Below are positions 31,826 through 44,384 of a DNA stretch of 64,000 nucleotides, one piece after another (positions within the stretch are counted from its first letter, which is position 1; every line of letters starts with the position of its first letter). Location of the stretch: positions 62,001 through 126,000 of the forward strand of contig WIUZ02000018.1 of assembly GCA_015956445.1 (NCBI GenBank), written 5' to 3'. The translations under genes and the position numbers were made by a program. The DNA comes from Thelephora terrestris. Lineage: Eukaryota; Basidiomycota; Agaricomycetes; Thelephorales; Thelephoraceae. The notes below the pieces were generated by a model that did not search any database, was not told the DNA's origin, and worked only from the letters and a program-made list of their open reading frames with translations.

Positions 31826-34263
31826 ATGAGTCGCATTTCCAGACTATTATACCCAGAGACGACCGTCGACGCCATAATCACCATCTCGCTCTTCCTCTCG
31901 CTCGGTATTTGGCTCGTCTTCCAGCGTTACAAAACCATCCGCGACAGAGCCGTCCTTTTCTACTGGCCAGCACCACGAGTACGTGTCATTCTACAACTCA
32001 GAATCCGAACCTTCCTCAATGGCACACACGATTCTCTCTTCTTTCTGCTTGTAGGAAGCGGACCCAGATTTCAGATCGAAGTTCATCGAAAACCCTGCGC
32101 TCGATGCCCACACCTCTGATCCATCACTCTTGCCGCACGGCGCTGCGAGAGACAGGAAATACATAACCTCTTATGATCCCGCTACCGGACTCCACCTGAA
32201 TACCTTTATGGCCGACACCGCACGAGACATCGAAACGAAAATTGCTAACGCTGCTGCCGCCCAGGAGGAATGGGCTTTTTCAACGTTCGCTGACAGGAAG
32301 CGAGTTATGAAGTCTTTGAAGAGGTGGTTGGTCGAGAACCAGGACGTCTGCGCCCGCGTTGCTGCCAGGGATTCCGGCAAGACTTGTGAGTTGGCCAGCT
32401 TGATACTTATTTTTCGCTTCCAATGTACACTGGTTGATTATCTCGCCTTTAGTCCTGGATGCTGGCCTTGGTGAGATTCTGACGACGGCCGCTAAGCTGG
32501 ACTGGTTGCTCGACCATGGAACCCGTGTCTTGAAACCTGAAACACGGCATTCGAGTCTTTTGACCATCTACAAGCACTCCGAAGTCCACTTTGAACCCCT
32601 CGGAGTTGTCGCTGCTTTGGTTTCATGGAATTATCGTGAGTTATATGCCTGTTGATGCTTGCCCAGCCTGGCCTGACTATGAGCGTTAGCGTTGCACAAT
32701 GCATGGTCACCTATCATCGCTTCCTTGTTCGCTGGAAATGCTATCGTGCTGAAATGCTCCGAACACGTTATCTGGTCTACCCTGTGGTTTGTCGGTGCCA
32801 TCAAGGAGTGCCTGAGAGCCTGCAAATTCAACCCTGAACTCGTCCAGGTGAGCTAGGTGCCCTTGCATCTTCATGAGGAGCGTAAGCACTTAACTGTCTC
32901 CAGGTTGTCTGCTGTCTACCTTCTGAAGCAGAGGTCCTCACGAAGTCGACGGTCATCAAGCACATCACGTTTATCGGATCCGAGGAAGTCGGTCGCAAGG
33001 TCGCACTCGCCGCTGCTGAGAACATGACTCCTTTGACTTTGGAACTTGGAGGAAAGGACCCAGCCATCATCTTGCCTGGTACAGATCTGGACCGATACAT
33101 TAGTATTTGGATGCGTGGTATCTTGTACGTGCTTGGCCATTTATCTTACCAAAACGCCTTTCACTGAGTGTCGTCCAGCCAAAACGCTGGTCAGAACTGC
33201 GTCGGCATCGAGAAACTTATCGTCCACCAAACCCAGTACGAAGAGCTTTACGATATTGTCGTGCGACGCACCAAAGAACTTCGATCCGGACCCGTTCTCG
33301 CCCCCCCTGTCGAAGGATTTGAGACCTATGCGGACGTTGGCGCCATGATCTCCCGAGACCGGTTCCGTGATCTCAAGCGGGTGCTCGACGAGGCTGAACA
33401 CCACGGAGCTACGATCGATACCGGAGGGAAGCCGTACATTCACCCGTACTTTGGCTCGGGATCATATTTCTATCCCACGGTCGTCGGTAACCCACCCTAC
33501 GATTCGCTTGTCGCCCAACGAGAACGTACGTTCGAATCTTTGTGCGCGCGTCTGAATGTGTGATTGATAGCTTACCATGCGGGTTATGTTGTAGTGTTCG
33601 CTCCTATTGCCTTGATTCAGAGTTACGAAACCGTGGAAGATGCTATCGAGCTCGCGAACGGAACGAAATACGGTCTTGGTGCTAGTGTGTTTGGACCTGA
33701 CGAGACTTATGCTATCCAAGTTGCGAAGCAGATCAAGTGTGGTATGGTTTCCATAAACGACTATGGCGTTTTCTACGTAAGTTTCCTCTGCGGTTTTTCA
33801 TTTTTATCTGTTGCATATCTCGTACGTTTGCTGACCCCGTATCAGTTGAACCAGGATTTGCCGTTTGGTGGGACCAAGGCTAGCGGCTACGGACGATTCT
33901 GTAAGTAACAACGCGATTGGAGTAAATCCCTGGTTTCTGATCACCTTGCGATATAGCCGGGCCGGAAGGTTTACGCTCTTTGACCAACCCAAAAGTTATA
34001 ATCTCTGATAGGCTCCCGTTCTTGATTCAAACTTCGATTCCACGAGTTGTGGATTACCCTATTCCTTCACTCGTACAGAGCTGGTGAGGTCCCCCCATAA
34101 GGCGTACTTCTGGTTTCTGTGTCACTGACCGTATGGACATTTGTGTGTTTGTAGGGAGTTCGTATCCGGCATGGTCGCATTTTTCTATGCGGACGGGTAC
34201 AGGGCACGTGGAAGGGGGTTGGTAAAGTTGGTCAACGCCGCGAAGACGAATGTCATCCGGTAA
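31826..34263 (+). CDS. Membrane-anchored aldehyde dehydrogenase, MSC7-like
   Basis: Ten exons: 31826-31978, 32055-32385, 32453-32635, 32690-32847, 32904-33124, 33179-33525, 33595-33776, 33846-33900, 33957-34083, 34155-34263. They sum exactly in frame to 621 residues. Residues about 15-33 are one transmembrane helix, so the enzyme is probably anchored with its catalytic domain in the cytosol. ALDH landmarks are in order: PWNYP-equivalent SWNYPLHN, NAIVLKCSEH, FIGSEEVG (NAD-binding loop), LELGGKDP with the general-base Glu, GQNCVG with the catalytic Cys, APIALIQSYET, and LPFGGTKASGYGRF. An N-terminal helix plus this domain matches yeast Msc7 and its fungal orthologs, which oxidise aldehydes with NAD(P)+; the natural substrate is not established. 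All splice sites are clean. It starts a block of four conserved genes. Confidence 0.93.
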
Positions 34264-35035
34264 ATTCGACCCGCTGGTCACCGCAGCAGCTTTCGCGCCC
34301 AGCTTTTAGTTCAGACAGCGAGCGTGCGGGAACGCTCGCCGAAATTTCTACTTCATTTCTTCCTCTCTCACGATACGTTCGCCGCTCTGATATGAGTTTG
34401 CTTTCTGTACTCCCCTTTCCATATCCATATCTCTGTTACCCTCGCCTATCGTAGTTGGAATTCACGCTCTGCTAAATACATATACACTTCTACTAGCGCG
34501 ATTCCCACACCTTGTAGGGTTAAAATTTGTCACCCGACAGAGAACAGGGTTCGTAACAGAGAACGTAAGAATTAAGTTCACCACACGCTCCGCGTGTGTA
34601 CGTGAGTAAAGTTATGTTGTAAAATGCGGTTGGGTTTGGTTATGCCGAGAGAATTGATGCTAAAGTTGAATTGGAGGGTAAGGCGAGGGGGTATAGGAGG
34701 ATTGAGTCCCGTGCCGAAGGACACCATGAGGGTGACAAGCGTTGACTGAATTGGAGTTGCATGTATGAAGTGATCGGGTTCCGGGGTGAGCGAGGCGGGC
34801 GTGTGAATGGAGGCTCAGTCTAAAATGAGGGTTGCATTAAGTGTACAGAAGCCAGCAGTTAGTACAAGCGACGAGAAAGGGGGATGAGGGGATGTATAAG
34901 ATGGTATGGTAGTGAGTGAGTGGGTGTGTTCGGTTCGATGAAGTTGGGATCCCCGGACATGTTTCGAGACTCAAGCCCCCGCAAGTCTTCGCCTTCGCTC
35001 CAAGAACAGAGATCCAAGCAGTCTAGCACGGATGG
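34264..35035. other. Convergent intergenic region, 3' UTRs
   Basis: The genes on either side end toward each other. The stretch is non-coding as far as I can see; GT/GA-rich tracts occur at 34830-34930. Confidence 0.5.
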
Positions 35036-35842
35036 TTAGACACACGGAAGATCGATAAATCGGACGGAATCGGACTCGTACTTGTTGTGTTCTTCATACC
35101 GTTCTTTCACAACTTTTTCTTCCATATTTACATCCACGCTCACAGACGCATGGTGTTGATCTTGTGTTGGCTCTTCTGGGTGAGATGACCGAGGCCGAAG
35201 GTTATGGAGATCGTATAACTTGGCGTTCTCCCGTGCGTATTCGCCGATCTGGGTTTCGAGGACCCAACCCGGGGGTGGGTTCGCAGGGTCAAAAGATGAG
35301 TAAGGGTGAGATGTTAGACTAGGCATTTCCGGTCCGTCGGATCCGATGTAAGGAGGATGGTGAGGCCCCCAGCCACGAGAAGAACCTTCGAGTACGGGCG
35401 CGATTGTCCGGCGGCGTTTGGGAGCAATCGTGGGACGGGAAACGTGAGGGTCATTGGGATGCCTTTCTCGTTGGTATTCTGAGTAGGTGTCTGAGGTTTG
35501 GGGACCTGGCCTGGTCTCTGTATCATCTTCATCATCGTAGTCGTCTTCGCCGTCGTCCATTGGATCTGCCGATCTTGGACGTTTGGAGAGGACGGAGGAA
35601 GAGAAGAATGTGTGCCGTCCTACGCTTCCGCTCGCTCCTAAGCCTACCATCCCCGGGGTAATGTCTGATGAGACCCTAGGTCGTTTCCTTGAGATTCCGA
35701 ACGATCCGTCGGCGTAGAATGGTTGTGCGCTCATGTTCGCGCCTGGGTGAAGGGTGCTTGGGCTCGAGATCGACAAGGAGGGATCGTCGTCGTATGCAGC
35801 TGGAATCGGAGGTGGTGAGGAGGGCCGCTGGCGTTTGAGCAT
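35036..35842 (-). CDS. Uncharacterised Ser/Pro-rich, nuclear-looking protein
   Basis: A single exon of 268 residues begins at an ATG at 35840-35842 with MLKRQRPSSPPP. Several KRPR/KRRR-type basic clusters (residues about 3-6, 52-56, 87-91 and 140-145) look like nuclear localisation signals. An acidic run (DDGEDDYDDEDD) lies near residues 95-107. Near residues 190-215 is the best-ordered part (GWVLETQIGEYARENAKLYDLHNL), a likely helix that may be the conserved core. The C-terminus is charged. I recognise no named family. It is divergent from the WDR70-like gene, with about 180 bp between the start codons, so the two may share a promoter. Confidence 0.65.
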   Translation of the reverse strand: MLKRQRPSSPPPIPAAYDDDPSLSISSPSTLHPGANMSAQPFYADGSFGISRKRPRVSSDITPGMVGLGASGSVGRHTFFSSSVLSKRPRSADPMDDGEDDYDDEDDTETRPGPQTSDTYSEYQRERHPNDPHVSRPTIAPKRRRTIAPVLEGSSRGWGPHHPPYIGSDGPEMPSLTSHPYSSFDPANPPPGWVLETQIGEYARENAKLYDLHNLRPRSSHPEEPTQDQHHASVSVDVNMEEKVVKERYEEHNKYESDSVRFIDLPCV

Positions 35843-35854
35843 GGTCACTGGGAG

Positions 35855-35875
35855 AAAGAGAGAGAGAGAGAGAGC
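35855..35875. repeat. GA microsatellite in the divergent promoter
   Basis: An almost perfect AG dinucleotide run of about 10 units lies 13 bp upstream of the minus-strand start codon. Confidence 0.8.
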
Positions 35876-36020
35876 GTGTGTTTTAGTGGTCCACTAATGA
35901 CAGCCACCTAACCAAACGCGCTGCGTAAGCGGTGTCACCGTGAGGTCCATCGATCAGAGTCTCTGGATTTCCCGCGTTCAACACCTTCTCCTCGATTTCC
36001 CGGAAAACACGGACGACTCC

Positions 36021-38879
36021 ATGGCTGACGATTTCGATATGATGGCCATGATGGGCATAAGCGGGTTCGGAAAACAGACGAAAAAGAGGGAATTGGATCC
36101 TAGGCGGTTTGAGAAGAATCGTCGTGCAGAGGTGCGGTGATTTGGGTCCAACTGCTGCGCGTCGTCCCTAATCTCACGTTTGCTTACTCAAGGTCGAACC
36201 CACACCTGCCACTCAAATTGCCGCGCCGGGGCCATCCAAAGCCCCTGAGGCTACCGACGAGCGAGAGGAGGGCGCGGATGCGAACGACTCCACAGAAGCA
36301 CGAGTGAAGCGTGGCCCCACTCTTCATGATGGCGAACCGGCTTTCGAACGCTCAGAAGATGAAGACGAATTTGACGAGGACACTCCTGAATTCCCAACCA
36401 CTCATGAACTACTTCTGAAGGATCACACGAAGGTCATCACAGCTCTCGCTCTTGACCCTTCCGGCGCGAGGATCGTGACGGGCTCGCACGATTACGACTG
36501 CAAGCTTTGGGATTTCGGTGGAATGGACCACAGGTGCAAACCATTCAAGAGTTGGGAGCCGGCTGGATCGTATTATGTGAGCATATTTTCACCCTCTTCT
36601 GAGATTTTCGAGAGGGGTTTTTATATTGTTTCGCCACGAAGATGACGCTAAGACAGGTCGCGTAGATTCATGACCTCAAATTCTCGAACGATGGCCAGAA
36701 GTTCCTCTGTATAACTGGTTCAGTGCAAGCAAGACTATACGACCGAGACGGCGAAGAACAGTGAGTGAATGTCCTTCCTACTACGGGTTTTCTTCCAGCT
36801 GACTTGAACGCGCAGGGCTACTTACATCAAGGGTGATCCTTATATTCGTGACATGAAACACACTAGGTCCATCACTCACATCCGTCACCCCACTTATTCG
36901 CTAACTCTTGTCCATTTTTTCCTTTACAGTGGCCACGTCAGTGAATTGACGTCGTGCTCGTGGCATCCCAAGAATCCTGAAGTCTTCATCACCAGTTCTG
37001 CCGACTCTACTATCCGGTAGGTGTTGATGCCTGTCGTTTTTGGACATCCTATTACATCCCCTTCCAATTTCCACATCACAAATTCACGCCACCCGTTCCT
37101 TGGTGCCATTCATCTACGCCCTAACGACGGGTGATGATCCCGCCGAAATATCGGCTCCCTGACTTCAAACAACTGAGCCTTGTTTCCTTCCTACCTGCTG
37201 GCGTGACAACTGGTAACCGTCGCTGATTTATATCAATTTTAGGATATGGGACGTGGAGAACAGGCGAAAGCAACGGACGGTCATCGTTGTCAAGTCCAAG
37301 GAACGCGGTACCAGGACAAAGGTGACCAGCTGTGCTTATTCGTACGATGGGAATCTTATTGGAGGCGGTGAGTTCTAGCAAGTTCTTGTCCAACTGATCC
37401 TCTTCGTTGATGAAAGATTGCTCCCTTGATCTAATTTACCTCATGTACATCCAGCGTGTTTGGACGGCGCTCTCCATATGTGGCAGGCTAACTCGAATCT
37501 CGTGCGGCCGAACATGACGATCGAGGGCGCTCACGCTAAAGGCTTCGAGACCGGTTCCGTGGTCTTCTCGGTGGATGGAAGAACTGTCTTGACGAGGGGA
37601 GGGGATGATACTGTCAAACGTACGTAAGCGCGTTCGACGTTTTGCGTGCCGTGTCCTCCTATTTCCAAATTCTTGGTCCTCACGCGGCGGTCTCGTGTTT
37701 TAACAGTGTGGGATTTACGGTCGTTCAAAAAGCCGATATCAGTGAAGACGGAGATGACAACGTTGTACCCACAAACGAACGCGATCTTCAGTCCTGACGA
37801 CAAGTATGTCGTCACTGGCGTCGGGAACAGCGCCAAGGGTGGCCACGGCAAACTCTCGTTCATGAGTAAAGATTCGCTGGAGGTTGTGAAAGAACTTGCG
37901 GTGGATTCAAGTCCCGTGAAAGTGGTTTGGCATTCGAAAATCAACCAGGTGAGTTGGATAATCTTATCTCCTCTGTGGGGGTCCTTTTCCTTTCGATCGA
38001 TCGGAACGAGAAGCACCCCTCGCCATCCAGACCCTGTACTAATCAATTTCTTTTACCCTCGTTGACCACGCGATAATCAAGATCGTGACAGGTTTATCTA
38101 ATGGCCAGATCTGCGTGCTCTACTCCCCAATGTCCTCGCTGAATGGCGCCAAGCTACTGTTGAGCAAGGGTCCACCGAGGAAGATCACGATTGAAGACAC
38201 GTCTGATGCCCTGGCCCAACCGACAATCATTACCCCACATGCGCTGCCGATGTTCAGGGATGGGGAGATCGCACGAGGCACGGGCAAGAGGAAGCGAGAG
38301 AAGGAGAGGTCGGATCCGAGGAAGACAAGGCGACCAGAGTTACCGGTCACCGGTCCAGGAAAGGGAGGGAGGGTTGGGGCGAGTGCTACGCAACACGTTG
38401 TTCAGAACCTGGTCAAGGATACAACGAGAGAAGAGGACGTACGTGGACTTTCCTTTTGGCTCTTTGAAGGATCAGCTGATTGTCGTTCTTCCACTCTTGC
38501 GCTCCTGGTCCGTGCAATGGCGTCTCCGATCTGGTCTCACTCTCTCGTTTTCGCCGTGGCTTTTTCCTTGTCGCACCTTTTGTTACCTTTTTTTGTTTTC
38601 CGTATTAGCCACGAGAGGCGTTACTGCGACACGCAAAAAGCGCAGAAGAAAGCCCTATGTGGACAGCAGGTAAGCGGTTTCCGGGGTCCGCGGTGGCTTT
38701 TGTTTGTGGTTGTTTGTTTGGTCGTGGCGATGCTGACTCGTTCGTTTCTTCCCCTCGCTACCCATCTCCCCCCCTTCTCCACTGCTCTGTTCGACCTGCA
38801 ACCTGTAGCTTGGACGAAGAACCAACCGAATCCGGTGTTTGCAGAGGTCGAACAGGAGGAGGAAGAGGGGGAAAAGTGA
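36021..38879 (+). CDS. WDR70: WD40 repeat protein, WDR70 ortholog
   Basis: Eleven exons: 36021-36131, 36193-36576, 36666-36760, 36816-36866, 36930-37016, 37243-37367, 37455-37619, 37707-37948, 38082-38438, 38609-38669, 38809-38879. They sum in frame to 582 residues. The N-terminus has the family's MGISGFGK-like motif and an acidic linker. About seven WD40 repeats follow, with landmarks SGARIVTGSHDYDCKLWDF, HDLKFSNDGQKFL, ELTSCSWHPKNPEVF, DGALHMWQ and VKLWDLRSF. The C-terminus has the conserved DPREALLRHA segment and a TKNQPNPVFAE motif with an acidic tail. WDR70 is nuclear and is known in fission yeast and humans as a CUL4-DDB1-associated factor supporting H2B monoubiquitination at DNA breaks. 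The first donor (GTGCGG) and the exon 4 donor (GTCCAT) are weak. Confidence 0.9.
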
Positions 38880-39117
38880 AAGGGGAAGGGGATTATTTAG
38901 TCGATGCCGATTGGTGGACTGCGGACGGCGGTTTCCGGGGTCCGTGTCTGCCTGTGTTTATAAGGGATTTGGCCAAAATTTCCCGCTTTTCCAATCATCT
39001 CTCGAGATTCCCTGGTCCCCCTCTCTGCCACCCCGTCACCGTCACACTCTTTCTGTCACACCCCTCCCCCCTCCCATATCCCTCCCTCTACGCTTGTACC
39101 CTACCCTACCCTGCTAA

Positions 39118-41832
39118 ATGACAACCGCTGACTCTCCTTCCGTCAATTCTCCGGAGACACCAATAAACGTCGCGTCTATTCCTAATGTTAAGATTGACAC
39201 AGACTTCAGTGAAGAGTCTGACGCGAGACATGAGCCGATTCCACTCAAGCTCGAGCAACCCAGCAAAATTGACCAAGGTCCGCGGAGACGCGCGTTTTCC
39301 AAAAATTCTAAACTCTGATTTTTGTTTCTCGACTCTCTCTCGCACAGATGTAATTGTTCCAATTGATCCGCACCACGAAACGCCGTCGAGAGACGTAGAA
39401 ATGCAAGAGCAGGGGCAAGAAGACGGAACTACGCCTCCGGTGCTTTCTCCGTTCCCGTCTGCGGAAGAAGATCACGATCAGGAGGGAGCTGCTGACGCGC
39501 ACGGAGAACCAAACGGTCTGAACGGACATTTCGTGGAGGAAGCGGATTCGAAGATGGAAGATGCTGAGGATGTAAAGGATGAGAATGGACCTGCGCCGCT
39601 GCCACCTACTTCCCCTACCCCACCCGCGGAGGAAGGTTCCCAGGGGACGAACGCCGATGTAGACGATTCAAACGTCCACGTAGCTCCTGAGGACCAACCC
39701 CATCCTGCGAAGAGGGCGAGGAAACATTCGGATGCGGACGCCGCTTCTGTTATGTCTGTACGTGGTCTTTTGCGCGTTTGCGCCGGTTTTGTGATTTGTA
39801 GAGTCGGTCGTGCTGATTTCAATTGTATTTATCTTGTGGTTAACAAAGAACCCCACACCACCCCCTGTCTCCGATCCCGCCCCGTCCCTGAACGGCATAA
39901 CCGCACATCCTCCATCTGCCAATCCGACCCCGACCCATACTCAACCCTCGACGTCCAGTATGCCCGCCGCTTCTTCGCTGTCACTCTCTCAGCACAAATT
40001 CTGCAACTCGACACTCAAGAACCTGAAAAAGTCGAAAGACGCACGACCTTTCTTGTTCCCCGTCGACGTCGTGGCCATGAACATCCCACACTATCCGGAG
40101 ATCGTCACCCATCCAATGGACTTCAAGACGATCGAAGAGAAACTCGACAATTCCATACCCGGGAAAGTTTCGAAGCCCGATCAGCCACGATACACATCTG
40201 CGGACCAGTTTATCGTGGACGTGCGGCTGGTTTTTTCCAATTGCGTCAAGTTCAATGGCCCCGAGCATACGATTTCGATGATGGGAAGGAGATTGGAGGA
40301 GCTGTTTGACAAATCGATCAAGAACCTTCCGCCGCCAGAAGAGGCCAAACCCGTTCCTGTCAAGAAGGCTCCTCCTCCCCCTCCACCTCCCGCTCCAACC
40401 CCAGCCCCTGTCAAGCAACGCGGGCCTCGACGCCCGTCCACTTCAACCCCGGTCATCAGAAGAAACGATTCAGTTTCTGCTGGCGGGAATCGACCCAAGA
40501 GGGAAATTCATCCACCGCCGTCGAAGGATCTCCCATACGATGTTTCCAAGAAGTCTAGAAAGGCGAGAGCGGCGAAGGATAACCTGAACGCGGAGCAGCT
40601 GAGGTTCTGTAGTAAGTTGCTGAGCGAGCTCCATCGGAAGCAGCACTGGAGTATTGCGAGCCCATTCTATGAGCCCGTCGGTACGTCCGGCTTGATTTTT
40701 TGGACAGGAAACTATATCGACAGTTGTTCGTAGACTGGGTTTCGCTGAACATCCCGACTTACCCAAAGGTCATCAAGGAGCCCATGGACCTCTCAACGAT
40801 GCGGAAGCGGTTGGACGCCCACGAGTACTTGAGTGCGCAAGCGTTTTTCGCCGACTTCAAGCTTATGATCCGCAACTGCTTCCATTTCAACCCCCCTGGC
40901 ACACCCGTCAACCTTGCGGGTATCGAATTGCAACGGCTATTCGACGAGAAGTGGAAGAATCTTCCTCAGCCCAAACCCCAGCCATCGTATGATGATGAGA
41001 TGGACGTCGAGGATGACGACAGCGAGGACGACAATCACCACCGTACGTCAATTGTCACGTTATTTCGCTCCCCGACGCTTACAGGCTTAATTTTAGGTAT
41101 CGCCGAGATGGAGAAACAGATCGAGGCCATGAAGGGCACGATTTCCGCTCTGAAGCAGCAGAAGAAGGAAAAGCCGCCGAAGAAGCCCGCTCGCCAGCAA
41201 CCTACACCCGCCGCTTCCTCGTCAAGCAAGCCTGCGAAGGCCGCTGCTTCTTCGTTAAAGAAACCAACCACGAAGAAGTCTGGCAAGAAGAGCGCTGCGA
41301 TCCCCGGGGACGACGACGTCTTGACCTTCGAGCAGAAGAAGGACCTATCAGAGGCTATCCAGACTCTCGATGGTCAGAAACTAGAGAGGGTGATCCAGAT
41401 CATTCACGAAGGCGTTCCCGAGATTCGGGATGTATGTCTCCTCAGATTTTTTCTGATCTGTATCAGTCACTGATGCCCGCTCATTTACGTTTGTAGAGCA
41501 CCGAAGAGATCGAGCTCGAAATCGACCTTCTTCCGGCCAATGTGCTGATAAAGCTTTACAACTTTGTCATTCGACCGCTCAAAGCCGCTCAACCAAAACG
41601 ACCACGCACTGGTAAGGGCACCGGGACGGGCGGATTGAAACGAAAGAGCATGGACGAAGACGTGGAGGCTGAGAAGATCAAAGCTCTCGAAGCGAGGATC
41701 GCGTTATTCGAGCAGGGAACCGCCGCAGTAAGCAATGGTGACGCTGGTCATGGCGCTGGAGGAACGAACGGTGGAGGTGATAGATCGAGTGATTCGAGCG
41801 ACTCGAGCGACTCCGGCAGCGACTCGGAGTGA
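39118..41832 (+). CDS. BET family double-bromodomain protein (Bdf1/BRD4 type)
   Basis: Six exons: 39118-39277, 39348-39757, 39849-40680, 40734-41042, 41097-41431, 41497-41832. They sum in frame to 793 residues. A long acidic, Pro-rich N-terminus precedes bromodomain 1 (about residues 235-350: FLFPVDVVAMNIPHYPEIV, HPMDFKTIEEKL, FSNCVKFNGPEH). After a Pro/Ala/Lys-rich linker comes bromodomain 2 (about 450-560: PFYEPVDWVSLNIPTYPKVI, PMDLSTMRKRLDA, IRNCFHFNPPGTPV). An NET/ET domain follows (FEQKKDLSEAIQTL, EIELEIDLLPANVLIKLYNFV). The end is a Ser/Asp-rich tail. The acetyl-lysine-contacting Asn is present in both bromodomains (SNCVKFN; RNCFHFN). BET proteins bind acetylated H4 and connect to TFIID and transcription. 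It lies 238 bp downstream of WDR70 on the same strand. Confidence 0.95.
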
Positions 41833-44384
41833 GGTGGTTCCATTTGTTTCAAACGCTCGAGGACCGTTTCTTTTTCCGTTGTCGTTGTCCTTGCTCACCT
41901 CTATTCCCCTCGCGCCGCAACTAATATTGTCATCGAGAGCATATTTCTTCCCCCTCTCCGTCCTGTAGCTAGCTTTCAGTTTCTCTTGCGGTACTCTTGT
42001 TTCACCGTCTCAGGTATCTCTGTTTTTGCGTTCTCTTTCTCCCCTCTCTCCTCTAGTCGTTTAGCTCACGCAAGTTTCCTGACTTTCAATCTGAGTTATG
42101 TTTTTTACCACTCTGTGCCTCCGTCGCGATCGATTTCACTGTTCCTCGCTGTCCATTGTCAAAAGTTTTCCAAGTTAACGACGTTCCTCTGTTTCAACTT
42201 CGCCCTACGTCTTTTTGTATACGGTTTGCCCATCGTGAGTAAACGACGAATCGAGGTATATATATATATATTTGTAGACTCGGCCCTTCCGTCGAGTTGT
42301 CATCTTTGCCTTTCCGTTTCTGGCATACGATTCGTCTCCTCTCTTTTGCCTCTTGAGGAATACTGCGGTCCCGCAATCCCCATGTAGCTTTTTCCTCCTC
42401 GCTTGGGTAGGATACATGTCACTAAATGAACGTTTGAACACTTGGTCTTTTCCAGTTGTGAGCATAAATTCGCCCGTTCCCACCGGCGTCACACGTTCCA
42501 GTTTCGAGCTTCACAGTGTGCACTTGGAGTAAGCGGTCCGTCGCATTGGGTTTTTGCCTCGCAGAGGCGGCCCCGAATTATGATGGAGGGCTACCGTGGA
42601 CCTTTAAGTTGGACCCACCTTGTGTGGTGTTGTATCCTTTTTGGTCGGATCGCCTCTCGTTCTGCGTTTCACGTTCGAGCAACAAGCTGGGTGGTCGTAT
42701 AGCGCGCTGTGATTAGGGGGTTCTGTTCTTGAACTGGCGGACATCGAGCCTGTTGGACCAGTTGGCGTTCCGCAGCTGTGATCCGAGTGCCTCGTCCGAT
42801 AACTGATGCGAATGCTCTAGATTTCGTCAGATTGATCCTGGTCAGTGTCGAGTGGTCTTCTGAAACGGAATTGCTAAAGTCCGAGGTTCAATTGAGTCTT
42901 TGGTATCCGTTGAGAGCGGTGGGTCTCCCTAAGCTTAATCTAGAGAAAAAGCGGGGATAGTCATGATGACATTATTTCGGAGAGCACAACGAGCACCATC
43001 GTCAGGTCAGAGAAGGTTCAGAGTTCAGCGTCGGTCGAGGGGATGGAAGAGGCTCCAGATAAACCAGCTGTACAGGGCGGGTTCGTATGGTAATGTCACG
43101 GTGGCGAGCGGCATCGAGAGTTGTCGTCGATCGTTTCTTGTTCCGTTGGACCCGCTCTGCATTACTCCCTGGCACCTGCCACGTTTTACCAGCACCGGTC
43201 ACCGGCCGCACCCAGGAAACAGCTTCGCGCAGCTCGGTATATCGTGGCCTGAGTTTCGGGGGTGCAATGGGCGCCTGGGTTGCCCATTGAACGTCACGAT
43301 GGTGGACCTAATTTGGAGACTTCCCGCTCAGATTGTGGGCTGAGATGGTCATTGTGTGCCCACGTCCCCCGTACAGCTTGAAAGCTCGAGAACCTACGTA
43401 AGTGTATGAAGAACAGCATTGCGAGATTGTGGAAATGCATTGACGATTTGGAAGACTTGACCAGAGCTCACAGTGGAGGCAGCTTGTGGGCACTGATCGG
43501 ACGCAATCAAGAGGTAATTGTCGTCTTTCAATGGTGTTTTCTATGGTCGTAAGAACGGAAATTATGGAGGAGGTCGTATCTATCAGGCAGACTCGCTAAA
43601 GGCGTTATCAAAGTCCTGTTTTCCGGATCGTCCGCTATCAGCATCAGAGGCGTCGCCCCCCTAGGCACGGTTCCCTTGCAAGCTGTGTCCACTCCGCCTC
43701 TGAACCCGAGGCTGGATTTCAGCCTGGCTATCGGCGGGTTCGGTAGAAGTTGCCACCATCTTGCTGCCGTTGCCGGTTCTCGATCTCACCTATGTGGCCT
43801 CGGTCAACGGAAGTTTTACTCTACCGGACCCATAACAAGGCCACTTGATCAAATACCACATTCAACCCTGTCTAGATTCGCCTAGTGCAACAAGCGTAGA
43901 AGTTGACATGGCCGGATGAGATGGTGTTATTCAGTGCAAGATCGGCTTCGGACAGCCGTAGCGGCTGGCCCGTTCTGCGTCGAGTTCAGCGGAGGACAAC
44001 ACGTCTGGTGTGGCATCCCGATCAATTTCAAGCTTCGAGCAGCCGCTGAGACCGCAAGCATGGAAGGCGTCAAGGCCCCGCGTGGGTTGGCTTGGATCAC
44101 AAAGGCTACTCCGAGTGACTCTTACTCCTGGTCGAAATGCCCCTGCCTGATACCAGGCTTACGAGGGAGCCCGTTGACCCACTCCACTCACCTCACAAGC
44201 TCGCAGCGGTTGACTCTTCATAAGTAGGTACGGGGGAAGCTGGGCGTGTGCAATTTCCTAGTGGTTTGCCTTCCTTCAGTGCCTTCGCTTGATACCTTCT
44301 ACAATGTGGTGCAGCTCCAGCCTAAATTGTTCTGGGCGGTGTCACCCGGTTGTTTTTGTGCCCTGGAAAGTGCCCACGCGCTCC
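41833..44384. other. 3' UTR of the BET gene, then unassigned accessory DNA
   Basis: The first few hundred bases are T/C-rich, as expected for a 3' UTR and terminator region. From about 42400 onward I see only short frames on both strands, with no recognised protein and no clear repeat to the units on the right. Confidence 0.4.
42257..42271. repeat. TA microsatellite
   Basis: A perfect TA run of about seven units lies 425 bp downstream of the BET stop codon. Confidence 0.8.

Noticed and set aside
39185-40309. 374-codon plus-strand frame
   Set aside because: It includes part of the BET gene but runs through introns and out of frame in exon 3. The spliced model with both bromodomains explains the region better.
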